Source of the DNA: Polytrichum commune
Lineage: Eukaryota; Streptophyta; Polytrichopsida; Polytrichales; Polytrichaceae
DNA: 64,000 nucleotides
Direction of reading: 5' to 3'
Assembly (NCBI GenBank): GCA_950295325.1
Contig: OX485806.1
Coordinates: 43,767,169-43,831,168, forward strand
Shown: positions 35,479 through 47,355 of the stretch, one piece after another
Layout: each line of letters begins with the position of its first letter
Numbering within the stretch: the first letter of the stretch is position 1
The notes under the pieces: generated by a model
The model's database searches: none
What the model was told of the DNA's origin: nothing
Seen by the model: only the letters and a program-made list of their open reading frames with translations
Made by a program: the position numbers and the translations under genes

Positions 35479-38400
35479 AAATCAGGGGTCACAAGTCAAT
35501 ACTTGAGAATGGCATCAGACTATGGACTGCAAGTCTTCTACAAGCACATGATTACACAAAATTGGAGAAGCTCAATAATTTACTTGCCGCCCAAAATCAA
35601 GCACAATCTCAAACTGCACAGAGAAATCACAAGTTCATGGTTCTGTATAAAGAGCATGCCCAAATTTGATGACATTATACTATCCAGGTATTCACCAATG
35701 CAAAATAAACGTATTGGAAGCATTGGCACTAGAGAATATAAGACTAACATTACTATCAAATCAGTTCATACTGAAACCTAATGGACAGTAGAAATTGTGA
35801 TTCAAGGTTTAGGTACAACACCAAGAAGTTGTGATTCAGGAACCCAAAGCATCCCAAAAAGTTAGTGGTTTTGTCAACAACTCGTTTGTCAACTTTTATG
35901 TCAGGAAGGGTAGGAAAACAGACGGCTTGGATCCGGAAGAAACCTGCCGTCAGCACGGCAATTGGTGTTTCTTCCAGTAAGTCATCTCCAAAAGTACCTC
36001 CAGGTTGATACTGACAGAGTTTGTGAACCCACCAACGAAGTGGCTACCTTGTTCTTAAAGTCTTCCCTGCTTATGACAGCCAGTTTCTAGAAACTCTGCA
36101 GGCTGGGGACTCTAAAGAGCTTACGCCACACAGTTGGATGTTTGTCTCTTGTAATTTTGATGAGTTTTGGTTACTGAGCCAATTCCTGCTCGGTATGGAA
36201 AACAGTGAAAAAGGTGTTACGAGACTTGAGTTATCTTGCAAACAAGATGACAATAAAGCATTAGGATCTTTCAATTCTTTGACAATAAACATTAATATGC
36301 ACGTTGGATGGCGTGATGTTCTGAGATGCAAGAAACAAGAAAGTGGAGAAAAGAATAATGTGCAGGGGATCATTCTGAGTCACATGCCATTTTAAAAACC
36401 ACCATTGTACCAATGAAGTATGAATGTACAAATGCACTCAGCAGAAATGAAGCTGCTACAGTGTACAATGGTAGGCAACTATGAGAGTGTGTCCTAGAAT
36501 TTTACCAGTGTGCACAATGCTGGATCAAAACAGCAACGAAAATCTTGTTCACTCAAACCTCTCTACTTATCCTCTCGGCCACCCTCATGAACCCTCAGAT
36601 CGGAGCTTATTTTCAATCATGAAAATAAATACAGCACCTACCGCCAACCCTAAACCCAAAGACTTACGGCAATTTCTATGTCAAACAGAATGCAGGCCCT
36701 CCAAATCCATCAACGCAATTCATGAAAATTAGGGGTGGACGTACCTATATAATGTTCAGGATGTGCAAGTTTCTTAAGCCTCATGTGGCCCCCATAGAAC
36801 AACCGATCAATGGTTTCCAAATTTTTCTGCCACGATAGCCAAGCTCCTTATGTCAATGTCCAAAGCAAGAAAAAATACTCAAACCAGAACAGAAAACCCA
36901 GAAACTAGGGAAATCCACATCCGAACCAAAGCATTCAACAAGAGCACCTTGAGAAGAAGGAAATCAAACAACAACTTCAAGTGTCTCATGAATTCAAACC
37001 TCACCCTTTGCACCCACCTTTATGCAAAATGGAAAAGCACATCATCCACTTGTTGGCCTCGCACGCCTCCCTTGTTGGCCCTCGTAGAGCAACCGTCTTC
37101 TTATCCAGATCAAGAAAACAATAAGGATTAAGTAGCCGAATCATCAATTGTCTTCAAAGTGAATCGGTTCAAGTAAGCTATTTACGTGCCAAGTGTGACT
37201 GCAGACTTCAAACTCTGGCTAGAAGCAGGGCCAAATTTTGGTCATGGATTGAGTAAGCTTGAAGCTGCTCCTTTCTCATGTAAGTGGATGTCGGAGGTTA
37301 AATAGGTTAGTCCTCGGTAAGGCTCAGTCCGTTTCTGAAGCTCTGCTTTAGAGACAGAGATACTTAGTAGTAATGGACTTTACTCTCCCTTAAAAGCGTT
37401 TCTTGGCATTCTCTTTTTCAATCTGTTCGACACACATTGTGCATACCAGTACTCGTAGCAGTTGTAGTAGGGACGAGTCCAGTATTGCTAATCAATTTCC
37501 TGCCAGATTACAATGAGGCAATTGACAAGATTGTCGACCTCAAGATTATTCCGGTTAACTTCTTGTGTCCTCAGCACTTCCCAATTTGTTGATTTTTCAA
37601 AATCTACACCCTTTATGAACCCGCCGGCACCTTGAACCCACATCAACAACACGCTTCATACTTGAGTATGAATAGCTCAAACCCTAAACCCTAAAGCCCT
37701 AAAGCTCGATAGCAGTACTGGGTTGCAGGTGTTTGGCTATTTAACCTGGTTAGCGAAACCTCACAAGCATGTTAGTTATCATGGACGATAGACAACATGC
37801 AATTACCTTCATACCTAGGCAAATTTTCCTCGTATCAAAATATTTTAGAGTGGTATGAAATCATTTGTGTATATGAAGACCTTGACTCATCCACCAAATA
37901 TTAGTATTTGACGAGAACAATTTTTGTAGTATCCACGGGTAGGCTCTTCGATACCGTTTTTAATCTTCACCAGATTAACACTGGTACATACCATCCAAAT
38001 GTTGATAATCATCAAATAGGTGTCTGCCTATCTATATGTTGCATCACAAGACACAATGCCTAATTCCTACGTATTTCCACACACAAATGATTGAGCTAGG
38101 AATCACCAAAGCCATTGTTCTGCGAATTACAGCCAGTATCCAAGTAGCATTCATCCTCAGCTGCTATATGTTTCGATCTGTTCACCCAAATTTGTGCATC
38201 GGAACGTCAAATGAAGACTATGAAAACCAAACCCGAATGATGTAGTGGATTCTATATCAATCAGCAGGTCTCTAAAGAACAATACAAAACCAATTCCGAT
38301 GATCAGAGAGAAACATTTAAGTACACACCCAGTTGAAACCGAAATCCCCGGAACTGCCTATAGTGAAATCACAGATTGCTAGTCCTCAAGAATCCAAGGT

Positions 38401-39321
38401 ATGTACATACCATCAAAATGTTGATGATCATCAATTTTCCGTCTGTCCGTCTGTCTACCTAATTCCTAAACACAGATAACTGGGCTATGCCTCACCATAG
38501 ACATCATGGCCATTGTCGTGCAAATTTCTTCCAAAAACTACCTACGAGTATACCAAAATGCAGGACCCTGAATCGTCACTCATCAAATTCGTGCATGAGA
38601 AGGTCGGCAACAGTGATCCCCGAACCAAAGCCTTCAACAAGAGTGAACCATTACAAATTTTCTCACCACAGACAAAAGTTAATGGTCGATAAATGCATAC
38701 CAGATCCTTGTTGGCCTCGAACGCCTCCCTTGAACCCTAAACCCTGCAATGCACGAAGGCTCAAACAGCGAAACTCAATTATACGCAGAGTAAAAGCAGA
38801 TTAGGGTAAACGCACACAAACACTCTCAACTGCCCAAAATGTGTAGGAAATCCAAGATGCGACTCCACATCACAGAGTATTAGCAAGACGATTGTGCACT
38901 AAAGCATCAAAGTTGTTTCATTGAACCTGAACCCCATTCATTGAAGTCGAAATCCAAACATAATCATACCCTAGCTGTTGATGTGTGACTGCTCAATCAA
39001 ATCCTTCGCCGCGAAGTCCAATCGCAATGACAACACCAAATCTGTCCTCATCGCCGTCATCACCACAAGGATCTGCACAATCATTTCGATTCATGCAGTA
39101 CACTCAAGAGAACAGACAGCCCTGAAAGATGTGACAGTACATGGGCTTGAGTGTACACCTGAAAAGACAACCCTGAAAAACCCTAAACCCACCCCTCGAA
39201 GAACCTCCGGAACGAGGGTCGGAGCCCGAGGTTCTTCATCCACGTTCCACCTGCCGAACCGGTCGTCCTTACCGGTCGCGCCGGTTGCCTCGTCGTCGGG
39301 CAGCTCCATCCGGGCTAACGT
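35479..39321. other. Right arm of the transposon, no recognised gene
   Basis: This 3.8 kb lies upstream of the Ulp1 gene and probably contains its promoter. Two stretches read like host coding sequence on the plus strand: 36120-36395 (HSWMFVSCNFDEFWLLSQFL) and 37447-37590 (VAVVVGTSPVLLINFLPDYN), so captured gene pieces are possible, but I do not recognise the source. There is an internal partial duplication: 37985-38170 resembles 38400-38560 (both with ACATACCATCNAAATGTTGA and CACAATGGCT-type words). Another short pair is CTTGTTGGCCTCG at 37050 and 38706. The last 150 bases are GC-rich. Confidence 0.5.
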
Positions 39322-39375
39322 TGACATGTCAGGTACCCCCTACAAAAGCTCGTAGGGGGTAGGATATTGTCTGCC
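39322..39375 (-). repeat. Right terminal inverted repeat of the 13.4-kb transposon
   Basis: Reads GGCAGACAATATCCTACCCC on the minus strand and pairs with 25998-26051. It has the same nested CCCCCTAC / GTAGGGGG hairpin. It is followed by the target duplication CTAGTATTT and the right half of repeat unit A (39385-39611). Confidence 0.92.
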
Positions 39376-39384
39376 CTAGTATTT

Positions 39385-39611
39385 GCTTAGCTAGCATCTA
39401 CTAATATTTGTTTAGCTAGTTGTTTTTACTAACTAGCATATTTTTTCTACTTTGCTATCTTCTAGCACTACTTAGTTTCATTTTGACCTTCCTTCTTCTA
39501 GGCTAAATGCTAAATGAACTAATTTTCCATAAATATTATATCAATTCTAACTTTTAATGCTAACATTCTAACTAAAAGTGATCTCGCGGAGTGGTGGACC
39601 ATTCTAAGGGT
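39385..39611. repeat. Repeat unit A, second copy (right half)
   Basis: Continues the unit interrupted at 25997 and matches 24110-24337 (TTTTTACTARCTAGCATAT, TAGGCTAAATGCTAAATGAA, GCGGAGTGGTGGACCA), confirming that the 13.4-kb element is an insertion. Confidence 0.85.
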
Positions 39612-40590
39612 TCACACGCACCTTGACATAAAGAGTGCCTGAAATAGCATGGGCATAAAGGAGACCCCGAAGTGACAATCGAGACTTATGGCGCCATAGG
39701 TAAGAGAGCCCAAATGATCCTAGTGTGGGTGAGGGCCCCGGGCGTTGGGAACACCTCCCATCAACAAAGACTAGGAGTTACAAGAATAAAACCATGAGCT
39801 AAGAGTAGCTTATGGCGTACGGATTCTAGATTGCTTAAGAATACCTCAATTGGAGGTATGAGCTAGAAGATATGGCGATTTGAGTGGGGCATTGTCTCGG
39901 GACAACGCCTTGGTACACCAGTGGCCTGGGAATGGCTCCTCGGACTGCTGAGGTTTGATAACGCATAATTTCCTCAATACTTGCCCGAATGGGACAAATG
40001 AGGAGTGCATCGATATTTAAGTAAAACGTAGATGTCAATGGAGTGGTTGTTTGATAGCATGAGACATCATATAAGGAAGTTATGGTGTTCTCAAGCTGCT
40101 ATGGACTTTTAGCCCAAATAGCTAAGGAAAATATAAACTTGGCCCCAACTCTTGGTAGAGTGACAAAAGGTTTCTTGACGGTAGGGTAGGGGCCTTGTCC
40201 AAAGTCCTAGAGGCTTATATGGATGAGACGACGTGGCCGACCGAACCCACCCAAGGCCGAACAACTCGACCTCCACGAGCATTGGCCCAACATGGGGGCA
40301 TATTTGCCTGGAATGATTCGGTTTGTTATAGTGTTGCTCCGGCAACGCAATGATCAACTTAAGATTGGACTTTCATGAATGAAATTCCACATCTAATCAC
40401 TGGTTACAGATTAAAGGGAGGGTCCCAAATGTAAAGTAGGAGGGTTGGTCCTCCACCTATGAGCTAAGAAGTCCGCGGTATGGGGAACTAACCATTCACA
40501 TGGCAGAATGCAAAGGGTTAGAGCTCGTGACCTTTGCTAGAATTTGAAAATGGTCAAGATTGTTAAAGGGCGCTACCAAGGGTTGCAACA
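39612..40590 (-). mobile_element. Solo LTR, family A (copy 5, the most diverged)
   Basis: The inverted copy runs from CACACGCACCTTGACAT to AAGGGTTGCAACA. It shares CCAACTCTTGGTAGAG, TTGGCCCAACATGGG and CTGGTACACCA-type blocks with the other family A LTRs, but is the most diverged of the five. No clear target duplication remains. Confidence 0.8.
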
Positions 40591-40639
40591 TGGGTTGTGG
40601 GCAGAACCAGGGGGAGTAATGTCGTCAAGGTTCATTTTG

Positions 40640-41560
40640 CGTCTAGGCAAAACAATTATCCTATCACCAAAAGGCCCTTTGGCAAGTGTAAGAGATGGAG
40701 TCCTAGAAAACCATGGTCTTTGTCTTAACCCTATAGCAAGAGGCATAAGTGTGCAGGGGTTCTTAGAGTGCAAATTGCACAAAAATTCATGTGATGAAAA
40801 GGGTGTGAGATAAGAAACGAGCCTCATTGGGGTGTTTTGCAACTCATAATCAAGTTGTGTGAGGGACATGTGTGTGTGCTGATGCGGTTGACCCCATCAA
40901 AATTCCAATACATTGGTACGGAATCAAGATTTTCAAACTTATTGCCTCTTGCACATCAACCACAAACCCCATTATTGTTTGAGTTGGTTTCTCCTATGCC
41001 ATCGCCACCTATTTTCCCAACAACACCTTAATATAGTCTACGTTAAGGGCTATGTCATTTGTTGGCTTTTTCCAATCCCAATCCACAATCAAACAAACGC
41101 AATTGTCTTGACCTTACGTGTTTCAGGCCTTGGATCATCTCTTCCACCCGCAACTGTGCTTAGTGGTTTTTTTGTGTAGGTTGCTCAGCATGGTTGTTCT
41201 TACATCCACATCCTCGCAAAAATTTAATGAAGAACATAAAACATGTGTCACATAGAATTGAATTACATCAAAGTTGGTCCACGTGAAAAACACATTAAAA
41301 CCTCAGCTGTAGAACATGTGAAAAACACGCAAATAACAATTGATGGACATGTTATTATAAGTAAAACCCATGCAGAGTACATGACATACAACTGAAGAAC
41401 ATACCTTGTACATGCATAGGTGCATAAGGAGATTGCATAGGGATTAGAATATACCTCTTCACACCTCTCTTATCGTTGTTTGGAGATGTTTTATTGAACC
41501 ACATGTCATCAAACTCGCTTAGACGATGCTTATAGACGATGTCTATTGTAATCAATAGGA
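40640..41560 (-). pseudogene. Third remnant of the Ulp1-bearing transposon (middle of the Ulp1 gene)
   Basis: The segment aligns by eye with 31880-32700 of the intact element. Shared blocks are AAAACCATGGTCTTTGTCTT-like text (40700; CGAGAACCACGGACCTGGTCC at 31920), ATCCACATCCTCGCAAAAAT (41205; 32405) and ACCTCTTCACACCTCTCTTA (41452; 32640). It has the same orientation as the 13.4-kb copy, is heavily decayed, and is bounded by the family A LTR on the left and the copia fossil on the right. No protease exon is present. Confidence 0.65.
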
Positions 41561-41579
41561 GATAAGATTCTTTGGACTA

Positions 41580-44500
41580 GTATGATAGCTTTATTCTAAC
41601 CTTATTTTTTTTCATGCTTATTCCTTTATAGTCTAATTGACTACGAGCAATCTAATGCTTTACCTTTTATACTCTCATTTTGTAAGTAGTCAAAGGCTTT
41701 TAAACCCATCGTTTTTGTTAATGCTTGATGCCTATCATTTGCAAGTGGTTTGGTTAGCACGTCCGCTATCATATCCTCCATAGGACAATACTTTAAACAT
41801 ATCTCTTGGTTTTCTAATTATTCTTTAATGAAGTGATATTGTACATGGATATGTTTGGTGTGAGAATGGTGTGTATGGAATTCATTGCAAGTGCTATACA
41901 TCTTTGAATGTCACACATGATGAATGTCAGAGTTGCCGAAGCCAAACCACTTCCTTAGTACAATGGCTAGTAGCTATGTACTCCGCCTTCGTCGTAGACA
42001 TTGCAATGGTTGGTTGTTTTTTCATTTCCACAAAATGACTCCAACGCCAACAAAAAATATGTACCCCCTGATGGATTGCCGGTCGTTTGCATCTCCCACC
42101 CAATCCGGATCACAAAAACCTCTAAAGATAATATCTTTGTCTCTGAGGCATAATTTGAGGTCCAAAGTGCCCTTTAAATACCTCATGATACGTTTTACGG
42201 CCATCCAATGCGGTGGACTAGCCTTCGACGTGAATTGGCTCACCGTATTTACCGCAAATGCAATATCAACCCTTGTGGCCACCATTGCATACATGAGAGA
42301 TCCTATTCCGGCGTTGTATAGAACACCTTTCATTTCCCTTTGCACATTCACAATCATCTTATTCGAAAGTTTTAATAATTTAGAATTCACATCAAACGGA
42401 ATTCCAACCGGTTTGCATTCTTCCATTTTAAAACACTTGAGGACCTTTTTGATGTAGCTCCTTTGGTTCATGGTAATGGTACGGGCTTCTCTATTGCTCT
42501 CAAATTCCACTCCTAGGCATTAATGCAATTCTCCGAGATCGCTCATCTCAAATTCTTTCTCGAACTCCGATTTGAGCCACTTCAATTGGGTTACGTAGAG
42601 GATTGCCACCAACAAGTATTCATTTGTTTGTTTAATTTACAACAAATGATCCATTTGGCTCCTACAAAACCCCTTGTTAATGAATAATGAGTCGATACAG
42701 TGGTTCCGCGCCCTCGGCGATTGTTTGAACCCGTACAAAGTTTTTTTGAGTTTGCACACAAGATTTTATTTTTCCTCTTGTATGAAATCCTCCGGTTGAT
42801 CCATATAAATCTCCACTACATATAATTCATTCAAAAATGCCGTTTTTACATCCATTTGGTGGATATCCCAATACATGGCCATTCTTAATGCGAATATGCA
42901 TCTAATGATGATAAACTTGGCCACGGGAGCAAAGGTCTCATTAAAATCCACTCCCCCACTTGAGAATATTCCTTTGCTAATAACTATACTTTATATCTAA
43001 TAATTTCACATAATGCATCCTTCGTGATGTGGAATATCCATTTGCATCCTACACTCTTGCAATCTTTTGGAAGCTTAGTTAATTTCCATTTATTGTTGGC
43101 CATGACTGAGTCGTATTCCTCTTGCATTGCGGCCTCCCATTTGCTTGCATATTTGGATCTCAACACTTTGCACACATTCAAAGGATCATCCAACAATGCT
43201 ACATTGGTTTGTTTTTCACCGTGTTGGAGTAGAATATGATTCTTCCACCACTCTCCGCGCATACGTCGCTCCCTCTTAAGATATCTTCCATCATTGCCGA
43301 ATCTCTCAACATGGCCGTCATTCTCCGCAGGAAATTTGATTGCCTGCTCATTTGCAACAAAGTGATCTTCCACTTGCTTCTCGCACTCGTCACCATCGTC
43401 ACAAGAAGATGATTTGAAATATTCGTTCATAACAACTATAGTAAGGCTTTTATTTCTCATACTTCAACAAATCTCTGAAATGTCTCCAAAGCTTGTGCCA
43501 CTTTCCATGAATACACATCTTAATTTTTTATGATCTTTTTAGTTTGTAAACACATTAGCCTATAGGCCTTAGACCAGTCACAATAATCCAAAATCATTTT
43601 GTGCATTTTTTATCGAGCTTACTCCTTTGTTCATCCAGCACCATTGTGTAGGCAATGCACCCAAACACACGCATGTGTGTAATACAAGGCCTTCTTCCGC
43701 TCCATGCTTCCTCGGACGTAATAAAATCCAACGTCCTTGTTGGCATTGATTTTGTGTGTAAACTGCATTAACCACTGCTTCCGTCCAAAATGATTTGTCG
43801 AGGTTTTGAGTATGAAGCATGTTTCTTGCCATCTCCACAATGGTATTATTTGCACGCTCTACCACTCTATTTTGTTGAGGCGTATATGGGATAGGTGTTT
43901 GCTTCTTAATATCATGATCTTCAAATAATGGTTGAATGTATTAGAAACAAATTTCTCATCATTGTCCGACCGAAATATTTTGATTTTGCGCAATTTGATT
44001 TTAAATCGTTCGATACAATTTTTTTCACCGAGAGCAATATGACATGCAATTTGGGTACATGAAACACATTTTTTATACAAATTTGGTTCATTTAACCTTC
44101 CAATATTACTTCTATAACAATGGACAATATTATTACTATCCAAATGCACATTGTGTGGAGTGATTACCTCATACATGTTTAATGTGACTTTATGCGAAAT
44201 TATTTGCTTAAAAGCATCCGAATCCATGATCCACTTGCATATGTTCTTGGAATGTACTTCATTACACATTAAAAATGCGTAGTCTTCGTTTGTTCTTGCT
44301 CCTTGTTCTTTGCTTTGTAGCAAAAAATATAATATGACCCGGGTTTATATAATAGTAATACGATTTTGTGCCTTGGCGTACAAATGAGTTGCCCCCTTTG
44401 CCTTGTTGCAACACCATGATGACATCCTCATCTAGGGGCTTCTTTTCCTTGTGCTTTGACATCTTGTGCATCAAATATATTGTGACGTAGTCCATCGTAA

Positions 44501-44830
44501 GTTCCTCCATCCGCATCGTCTCCATAGCAGTGATCAAATATTCGAACGATGACAACAAGCTTTCGAGCAAGATCATGACAATGTCTTTGTCTTTCACGGG
44601 TACCTCCAAACAAACGAGTTGGTCCGCGAGCAGCTTGAACTTGTTGAAGTGGTCCAACACGTCATTGTCCTCTTACATCTTACATGTGAAAAACTAGCGG
44701 CGAATGACAAGGATGTTAGACAAAAAATTTGTCTTGTGAATGTCCCTCAACGTTCATCGTGCGTGACTGGTTTCACCGGTCACATCCCCGCGAACGTGCA
44801 ATCCTCAAAATTCCATCTAGGGAATCCCTA
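41580..44830 (-). mobile_element. Copia-type LTR retrotransposon fossil
   Basis: Read on the minus strand, the parts are a gag piece (about 44660-44400, LDHFNKFKLLADQLVCLEVP), integrase (about 44320-43580, ERFKIKLRKIKIFRSDNDEK and MVERANNTIVEMARNML), and reverse transcriptase (about 43200-42520, KWEAAMQEEYDSVMANNKW, HQMDVKTAFLNELYVVEIYM). RNase H follows (about 42450-41900, KRIMRYLKGTLDL and STTKAEYIA). Integrase before reverse transcriptase is the copia order. It is broken, with roughly ten interruptions. No LTRs were recognised at either end, so it appears truncated and old. Confidence 0.88.
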
Positions 44831-46253
44831 GGAGTTTGTGTGGGGGGGGGATTTAACGTCCTCCGTTCTTTTACATTAAGTATTTATAATTTTGATAAGT
44901 ACATTTTAGAGTGCGTACTCTCTCTTACTCTCTCTTTCTTTCTCTATCGATTAATGCCATGTTACATAAATATTCAAGTTTAAACTCCTAAATTAATAGA
45001 TCTAGCAAAGGTCATCTATGTGAAATAGATGATATAAACTTAGATAATACTATATCAACACACATGGAAAGAAATCATACTTATCATGGAATGGATGTAA
45101 CAGGGTTATAGATGAATGAAGTAAAAATAGGGTTACAAGAACTTACCATACGTAAGTACTACAATATAAGCCCTTAACCCTAAAAAAAACATTTTTTTTA
45201 CCATTCACGCAAGTGAGAGGTGCGGCGAGCTCTGTGTATACACATTAGGGTAATAGATAAGTGTTTGAAGTAAGAATAACTAGGGTTCATCACCAAGAGG
45301 AGTTTTGTACTTGGAGTAACCCAATCATGGCCAAAGAATAGGTTTGAACACCCATATGTTGTTTTACAATGAGTGTTGTATGTTGAAATATTTTGGTCCA
45401 TTTGAACTAAGTGTGTGCGACATGGATAACAACTGGGTCCTGCTGTTATTTACCTCGTGTACGTAACTAATCCTCAATTGTTTGTTGGTTGGTTGGTTGC
45501 ATGGGCACAAGTGAGGGAGGCCCTTCACATAATCAATGCAATGATGTATTGTGATCATGACATTTTATGCACAGATATTGGTTGAGGTTACTAGGTACAT
45601 CTCCTTAATAAGTACAACATACATGTGGTGATCTAGTTAGAGATACTTGATAGAGAGGCAAGAAGGTTGGCAATTAACTTCCAAAGCAAGGGATAGTTAA
45701 TATCAAACATTGGGAGATGAATACCATATGATAGCAAAAAATCCAAATAAGTTATGTATTTTTGCAAGGCAAACTAGGTATGCAAGGTGTATATATGTAG
45801 TACAACACATACTGTGAGACATTAGGCACATGATTATATTATGCAATGTGGTACTATACTATCAAATAGGAAGATGCAAGAAACATAGAGAGAGTCTTGT
45901 GGATGTTCCCACCCACCCACCCTAGTATTGCAAAAAGGAAGTTCAAACTTTGCAAAAGTTTTGAAAAGTCATCTATATTTAGTTCTATATTTACATTTAC
46001 ATTTAGATCTACATTCATATTACAATTACATCTACATCTACATCTACATTCAAATTTAAATTCATATAATCATACCATCATATTAATCATGTATTATATT
46101 TGTACCATTATACCATCAATATAATCATAACATAAAACATTTATACCTTTATACTTGCGGCAAAATTTTAAATTTTAAATTTTTTAGATTTTATTATTTT
46201 CATTGTTATTCTCTGATTTTTCAATCTATAATTTATTCTTTACATTTTCACTT
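44831..46253. other. Stretch without a recognised gene
   Basis: Nothing coding is supported. A short (TCTACA/TTTACA) microsatellite lies at about 45985-46055. The rest is AT-rich. Confidence 0.6.
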
Positions 46254-47013
46254 GGGGCCATTCACGGTTAGGGTACTACTTTTGGCCGTCTAACGGAAAA
46301 CAAACTTTTTTGGATAACTTCACATGCTTGGTATGCTTAGATTTGTATTGTGAAGCATATTTTGGATCATACCTACATTTCATACTCCATATCGAGTACA
46401 CTGACAAAGTTAATTTAGAAGGAATAGGGTCATCTAAGATATCCTTTTGATTCCTTAAAGGACATTCAGGACTGCTGTCTTAATTGTTCACCTTAGGATC
46501 AAGGAATGAAAAGGACAACAAGAATCAATCGAAACGATCCCAAAAATTTTCCTCACACTCATCATTCAAGTGTGTACCAATAGAACCAAATATGTATTGA
46601 ATAGCAATTGCCCAACTTTACATGTGGCACCAAACATGTCCAAACATACATATACCCACGGCCACACGTAAAAGGAACGTCTAGTATTAGAATTGGACAA
46701 AAAAATTTATATGAATGGACACATGACACTTTTACCAAGGTACCAAGATACATAACAGGAAATGATTGACCACCAATGCACACCTAAATAGCAAAAAAAT
46801 GCCACTGATGTGGCCTAGGGTTTAGGGTATAGGGTTTAGGGTGATTATTAAATAATAATAAAAATCTTTCTTGATAAAGCTTATGATCTATCTACTTATT
46901 TATGTAAAACTTATTGATAAAAAAATAGTAAATCATGATAAAAACCAAGATCAATGCGACAAAGTCCTTAAGTCCTTTGTCCCGAAAGTAATACCCTGAT
47001 CGTGAATGGCCCC
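46254..47013. mobile_element. MITE-like element with 32-bp terminal inverted repeats
   Basis: The ends GGGGCCATTCACGGTTAGGG (46254) and, reversed, GGGGCCATTCACGATCAGGG (47013) match over 32 bp with four differences. ACTT flanks both sides (46250-46253 and 47014-47017), a possible 4-bp target duplication. The 760-bp interior has no supported gene. Near 46812-46842 it contains a GTTTAGGG-type telomere-like cluster. The superfamily is not assigned. Confidence 0.75.
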
Positions 47014-47355
47014 ACTTCATGTATTTTTTTAATTATATTAATTATATCATTATTTTTTAACATTTTTCATTTTACAATCTATATTTATTTTCCATATTTT
47101 ACTCTATATATTCATTCTCTACATTTTTACATTTTGTGCTTCTATTTTATATTAAATCTCTCTGGATTTCACTCTCTACAATTGTATTTAGAATAAATAA
47201 TTTCTTTAAAATCAACATAACAATATTTTCTATTATCTTCTTCATAAACCTGGAAGATTAAATAAGTGTCGGATTGAATTCTAAGTGTCACATTCGTTGA
47301 TTGATAGGTCACAATAACTTCAAAGTGGAATTAGAACGTCAACTTTAGGTGGAAT
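47014..47355. other. AT-rich spacer, no gene seen
   Basis: Low-complexity AT-rich sequence between the MITE and the next solo LTR. The 64-residue hydrophobic frame at 47002-47196 is composition-driven. Confidence 0.6.

Larger units (their letters stand above)
25998..39375. mobile_element. Complete Mutator-like DNA transposon (13.4 kb) with transposase and Ulp1 protease genes
   Basis: The element is bounded by imperfect 54-bp terminal inverted repeats starting GGCAGACAATAT. It is flanked by a 9-bp target duplication, CTAATATTT (25989-25997) and CTAGTATTT (39376-39384), the length expected for Mutator-like elements. It carries two convergent genes: a DDE/SWIM transposase (plus strand, 26761-30040) and a long protein with a C-terminal C48 protease (minus strand, 30677-35478). 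Flanking unit A sequence is continuous across the insertion. MULEs with Ulp1-like genes are known (Kaonashi type in Arabidopsis), but there the protease travels as cargo. Here both genes occur in two copies in the window, which suggests a standing two-gene family. Each gene has a few breaks, so this copy is probably not autonomous today. A second inverted copy is at about 52940-62453. Confidence 0.9.

Noticed and set aside
41924-42457. 177-residue plus-strand frame
   Set aside because: Exactly antisense to the reverse transcriptase/RNase H region of the copia fossil.
46809-46845. Telomere or chromosome end
   Set aside because: Only a few TTTAGGG-like words inside a MITE-like element; interstitial.
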